From: Alphaproteobacteria bacterium | Lineage (GTDB): Bacteria; Pseudomonadota; Alphaproteobacteria; JAJTHO01 | Direction: 5' to 3' | DNA: 8,683 bases | Assembly (NCBI GenBank): GCA_021297975.1 | Contig: JAJTHO010000162.1 | Coordinates: 1-8,683, forward strand | In this document: positions 6,790 through 8,683 of the stretch, in pieces | Numbering within the stretch: the first letter of the stretch is position 1 | Layout of the letters: each line of letters starts with the position of its first letter | Notes under the pieces: model-generated | Databases searched by the model: none | What the model was told of the DNA's origin: nothing | The model's input: the letters and a program-made list of their open reading frames with translations, nothing else | Program-made: the position numbers and the translations under genes

Positions 6790-6808
6790 CCCCACATTTA
6801 CCCCCACA
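6790..6808 (-). repeat. Integrase arm-type repeats, left side of the att core
   Basis: On the - strand this reads TGTGGGGGTAAATGTGGGG, two direct copies of TGTGGGG spaced 12 bases, located 35 bases before the relict integrase ATG. G-rich repeats of this form commonly precede P4-type integrase genes and are read here as arm-type binding sites. The 14-base core GGGGGTAAATGTGG (6792-6805) recurs with one change, in the opposite orientation, at 6994-7007. Confidence 0.5.
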
Positions 6809-6917
6809 ATGTTCGGATGTAAACAATTCTCATCGGCTGGTGCTGGACGCTAAACCCGCCGATTTGCCTTATTTTATTTGATATTTTGGATTTCTTCAGA
6901 CACTCTAAAAGTGTAAA

Positions 6918-6940
6918 TGGCTCCCGATGTGGGATTCAAA
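6918..6940 (-). other. tRNA 3'-end-like attachment core (att)
   Basis: Read on the - strand, these 23 bases fit the last part of a tRNA: a T-loop TTTGAAT (canonical TTCGAAT with one change), a T-stem half CCCAC, an acceptor half ATCGGGA, discriminator G, then CCA. The expected 5' T-stem half GTGGG is absent, so this is not a tRNA gene but the kind of duplicated 3' end left by island integration. The G discriminator and an implied TCCCGAT acceptor fit tRNA-Asn best, from memory. It sits 163 bases upstream of the relict integrase start. The match could be chance, but the two flanking inverted arm repeats favour an att site. Confidence 0.5.
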
Positions 6941-6993
6941 ACAAAACGGAGAAAAAAGTCAAGTGGTGCATTCTCTGTTGTCCGGCAACGCTT

Positions 6994-7007
6994 GGGGGTG
7001 AATGTGG
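6994..7007 (+). repeat. Integrase arm-type repeat, right side of the att core
   Basis: GGGGGTGAATGTGG matches the left arm-type repeat in 13 of 14 positions but lies on the opposite strand, 53 bases to the right of the tRNA-like core. Inverted arm sites on both sides of a core are a property of attP, or of a junction where two related elements abut. Confidence 0.45.
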
Positions 7008-7092
7008 TGTTTGCGGGCGTGAAAAAACCAGTGGTGGCGTGCGGGTGGGATGGTCTTTAAGGGGGTTTTATAATTGCGCCAGGCAGCCTTCA

Positions 7093-7155
7093 TAAGTTTA
7101 ATAAAAAAGGATTTTCCGGCGAAAAACGCCGTTTATTATTTTCTTTATAAACTTA
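7093..7155. promoter_or_regulatory. AbiE upstream operator 1 within a 63-bp concentric palindrome
   Basis: The centre is CGGCG-AAAAA-CGCCG (7117-7131), a perfect 5-bp inverted repeat around A5. Around the same centre (base 7124) lie further matched arms, ending in a perfect 8-bp pair TAAGTTTA (7093-7100) / TAAACTTA (7148-7155). Twenty of the 29 arm positions pair. The core is repeated exactly at 7192-7206. In characterised AbiE systems the AbiEi antitoxin represses its own operon by binding two inverted repeats upstream; the same role is inferred here. Confidence 0.6.
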
Positions 7156-7188
7156 CTCCGCTATGCTAAGGTTTATGTGTAAGGCTAT

Positions 7189-7209
7189 TATCGGCGAAAA
7201 ACGCCGATA
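7189..7209. promoter_or_regulatory. AbiE upstream operator 2
   Basis: TATCGGCG-AAAAA-CGCCGATA is a perfect 8-bp inverted repeat around A5, sharing its 15-base core with operator 1. It ends 21 bases before the abiEi ATG and overlaps a TATTAT (7186-7191) that could be the -10 hexamer, a position suited to repression. Centre-to-centre distance to operator 1 is 75 bp, about seven helical turns, so both sites would face the same side of the DNA. Confidence 0.65.
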
Positions 7210-7230
7210 TAAACGAATACTGGAAACAAA

Positions 7231-7995
7231 ATGTCCCATGCTTCCTCTCAGGAGCTAACTGCTTATGTGCCGCATGGCCTTGTCGTTACGCGTGCCTGGC
7301 TGCGCGGACAGGGATTATCACCGCATACGCTGGATAACTGGCGCAAGAGTGGCCGCCTGGAAGGGGTGGCGCACGGCGTCTTCAAACAGCCCGGCATGCC
7401 GCTGACCTGGCAAGGCATTGTAGCTTCCCTGCAGCGCATGGGGGTGGCGTTGATGCCAGGCGGGATGACGGCGCTGGAATTGCACGGCCTTGCACACTAT
7501 ATGTCGCTGGGCGCAGAACAATCCCTTCATCTCCATGGCTCGCATCGCCTGCCATTCTGGGTGCATTCGCTGCTGCCGCAGGTGCGGTGGGTGGTGCACA
7601 AAGGTCTGTCGTCACAGAATCAGGGTGTTGCGTTTCCCTCTGGCCTCATCGGTTGGGAGTTGCAGGTGGCAACGCCGGAACGCGCCGTGTTTGAGGTGAT
7701 GGATGAGGTACCGGCAGATGTTTCCTTTGAGCATGCGGATGCCTTGTTCCAGGGACTCGCAACCTTGTTGCCAGGCCGCATCGCTGCGTTGCTGGAAACA
7801 TACCCCTCCATCAAGGCCAAACGTTTGTTCTTATGGTTTGCCCAGCGGCACCAGCATCCATGGTTGTCAAAACTCGACAGCCGCCTACTAACCCCGCAGA
7901 CGGGTCACCTCGGCACGGGTAAGCGCGTTCTTATAAAGGGCGGCAGGCTTGATCCTACCTATCTGATCACCGTACCGCGAGATCTCCATGGATAG
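7231..7995 (+). CDS. abiEi: Type IV toxin-antitoxin system antitoxin AbiEi
   Basis: A 254-residue antitoxin and autorepressor of an AbiE system. Type IV antitoxins counter the toxin without binding it. Seen: an N-terminal winged-helix region (about 12-55; VVTRAWLRGQGLSPHTLDNW, then GRLEGVAHGVFKQPG), followed by PLTWQGIVASLQRMGV (57-72) and LELHGLAHYM (82-91). The C-terminal antitoxin domain includes VATPERAVFEVMDEVP (146-161). The layout resembles the AbiEi_3_N plus AbiEi_3 family (PF17194, PF11459), recalled rather than searched. A TGGAAA at 7221-7226 precedes the ATG. Two inverted-repeat operators lie upstream, as expected for negative autoregulation. The stop overlaps the toxin start by 8 bases, the usual AbiE arrangement. 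No sign of truncation or frameshift, in contrast to the toxin gene. Confidence 0.85.
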   Translation: MSHASSQELTAYVPHGLVVTRAWLRGQGLSPHTLDNWRKSGRLEGVAHGVFKQPGMPLTWQGIVASLQRMGVALMPGGMTALELHGLAHYMSLGAEQSLHLHGSHRLPFWVHSLLPQVRWVVHKGLSSQNQGVAFPSGLIGWELQVATPERAVFEVMDEVPADVSFEHADALFQGLATLLPGRIAALLETYPSIKAKRLFLWFAQRHQHPWLSKLDSRLLTPQTGHLGTGKRVLIKGGRLDPTYLITVPRDLHG

Positions 7996-8497
7996 AACAT
8001 CGCCCTTCTTTTCTCAGGTGCAGTTGCTGGTACGGGTGTTGCCGTTCATTGCCGAGGAATCCTGCTTCGCCCTGAAAGGCGGTACGGCCATCAACCTGTT
8101 TGTGCGGGATTTGCCTCGGCTGTCGGTGGATATCGATCTGGTGTATCTGCCGCTGGATAGTCGCGATGTGGCTCTCGCCAACGTGCGTGCGGCGCTGGAG
8201 CGGATTGCTACCCGTATCACCGCGTCTCTGCCCGGAATTCAGATTCAGCGTGCGTTCACACTCTCGGATGCCTTGCGAATGATGGTGCAGCAGTACCGCA
8301 CCCGTATCAAGATCGAGCTGTCACCCGTCCTTCGCGGTACGATCTTTCCGCCGCAAGTACAGCAAGTGCGCCCGGTTGTGGCGGAGACCTTCGGCTTTGC
8401 GGAGTTGCCGGTGCTGACGTTGCCGGATCTGTATGCCGGCAAAATCTGCGCGGGAAACGCTTATCGCCCTGCTGCAGCGGGAAATGACAGAGGATGA
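7988..8497 (+). CDS. abiEii: Truncated AbiEii nucleotidyltransferase toxin (N-terminal part)
   Basis: A DUF1814/AbiEii nucleotidyltransferase, the toxin of the AbiE pair. Motif I is present: GGTAIN (31-36) with the metal-binding D48 and D50 in RLSVDIDL (44-51). Motif II is present: RIKIE with K108 and E110. Motif III begins DLYAGKICA (147-155), but after residue 155 the frame runs into 14 unrelated residues and a stop. In full-length relatives KI.A continues with a R-x-x-RDLFD-type segment and some 140 further residues. The C-terminal piece is found in another frame directly after (8451-8675), so roughly 70-80 codons have been deleted out of frame (estimated from recalled relatives near 300 residues). 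The start overlaps abiEi by 8 bases. With motif III cut and later motifs unlinked, toxin activity is unlikely. Confidence 0.85.
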   Translation: MDRTSPFFSQVQLLVRVLPFIAEESCFALKGGTAINLFVRDLPRLSVDIDLVYLPLDSRDVALANVRAALERIATRITASLPGIQIQRAFTLSDALRMMVQQYRTRIKIELSPVLRGTIFPPQVQQVRPVVAETFGFAELPVLTLPDLYAGKICAGNAYRPAAAGNDRG

Positions 8498-8675
8498 GCG
8501 GCAGTTTCTGCTGTCGTTCAAAGCAGGCGAACCCGCATGGCTGCTGCTGGGTGTAGAGGGTGCTTCCAGCTTGCCTGCTGTGCAGTGGAAACAGCTTAAT
8601 CTGGCAAAAATGGATTCCCACAAACGGCAGGATGGCTTGAAAGCGTTGCAGAAGGTTTTGTATTCTGTGTCCTAA
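8451..8675 (+). pseudogene. Detached C-terminal fragment of the AbiEii toxin
   Basis: From 8451 the reading frame differs from that of the N-terminal part. It gives RETLIALLQREMTEDERQ, then FLLSFKAGEP, WLLLGVEG and LPAVQWKQLNL, ending at a TAA at 8673-8675. This is the normal AbiEii C-terminus (family pattern RFLLSFKxGEPDWSLLG...LPAVRWKxxNL), with Ala in place of the usual Asp after GEP. It starts exactly where the N-terminal part loses homology, so the join at about 8449-8453 is a deletion breakpoint, not a second gene. An ATG at 8433 in this frame lies inside the toxin N-terminal coding part and has no ribosome-binding site, so separate translation is doubtful. Confidence 0.75.
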
Positions 8676-8683
8676 AAAGAGGA

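Larger units (their letters stand above)
6756..7230. other. Non-coding attachment/regulatory region between integrase relict and AbiE operon
   Basis: No supported gene. A 69-codon open frame at 6886-7095 has no recognisable family and an odd Cys/Gly/Arg-rich composition. Reading left to right, the region holds an arm-type repeat (6792-6808), a tRNA-3'-end-like block (6918-6940), an inverted arm-type repeat (6994-7007), a 63-bp imperfect palindrome (7093-7155) and a second operator (7189-7209). Possible -10 hexamers for the AbiE operon are TATGCT (7162-7167) and TATTAT (7186-7191); neither has a good -35. Confidence 0.6.

Noticed and set aside
6918..6990. A complete tRNA gene
   Set aside because: Only the 3' T-loop to CCA portion fits; the 5' T-stem half, anticodon arm and D-arm are absent on either strand.
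6886..7095. 69-codon frame between the att region and the AbiE operon
   Set aside because: Cys/Gly/Arg-rich translation without a family; it runs straight through the att-like core and the arm-type repeat.
7117..7206. CRISPR-like repeat pair
   Set aside because: Only two short palindromic copies with no regular array; position before abiEi fits operators better.
8433..8675. Independent small gene after the AbiEii part
   Set aside because: Its sequence is the AbiEii C-terminus, and its first codons overlap the toxin N-terminal frame; a deletion breakpoint explains it.

Overview
The window looks like a chromosomal stretch of a moderately GC-rich proteobacterium, most likely an alphaproteobacterium. 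The FabI-type reductase carries the HSIAYAPKEDL and SCHSFIR-type signature that I associate with alphaproteobacterial FabI, and the adjacent photolyase/FAD-oxidoreductase pair is common in Proteobacteria. The assignment is from memory of family signatures, not from a search.

Left part (1-5209), all on the + strand, is core-like metabolism and repair. It opens inside a fused NDP-forming acyl-CoA synthetase whose N-terminus lies outside the window. Four bases later comes a FabI-type enoyl-ACP reductase, probably in the same operon, closed by a nested hairpin. About 450 bases of non-coding DNA with a perfect 12-bp palindrome and small hairpins then lead to a two-gene operon. Its first gene is a class I CPD photolyase with an intact tryptophan triad. 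Its second, translationally coupled by an ATGA overlap, is a COG2907-type FAD-dependent amine oxidase-like protein.

Middle part (5210-6592), on the - strand, is a small accessory unit of visibly lower GC: an AraC-family regulator followed by a VOC (glyoxalase-fold) protein with a strong ribosome-binding site. It is preceded at 5232-5262 by back-to-back palindromes.

Right part (6593-8683) is mobile-element territory. A decayed P4-type tyrosine-recombinase start (18 codons, then a stop) lies on the - strand. Upstream of it are a GGGGGTAAATGTGG arm-type repeat, a 23-base sequence resembling the 3' end of a tRNA (best fit tRNA-Asn), and a second, inverted arm-type repeat. This is the layout of an attP or of a junction between two tandem integrated elements. 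On the far side sits a type IV AbiE toxin-antitoxin operon. An intact AbiEi antitoxin is preceded by two copies of a perfect CGGCG-AAAAA-CGCCG operator 75 bp apart, one inside a 63-bp concentric palindrome. The overlapping AbiEii toxin gene has suffered an internal, out-of-frame deletion that removed the end of motif III and what follows, so the toxin is probably dead while its antitoxin and operator survive.

The most notable signals are the double-operator AbiE regulatory region, the gutted toxin beside an intact antitoxin, and the attP-like junction beside the relict integrase.
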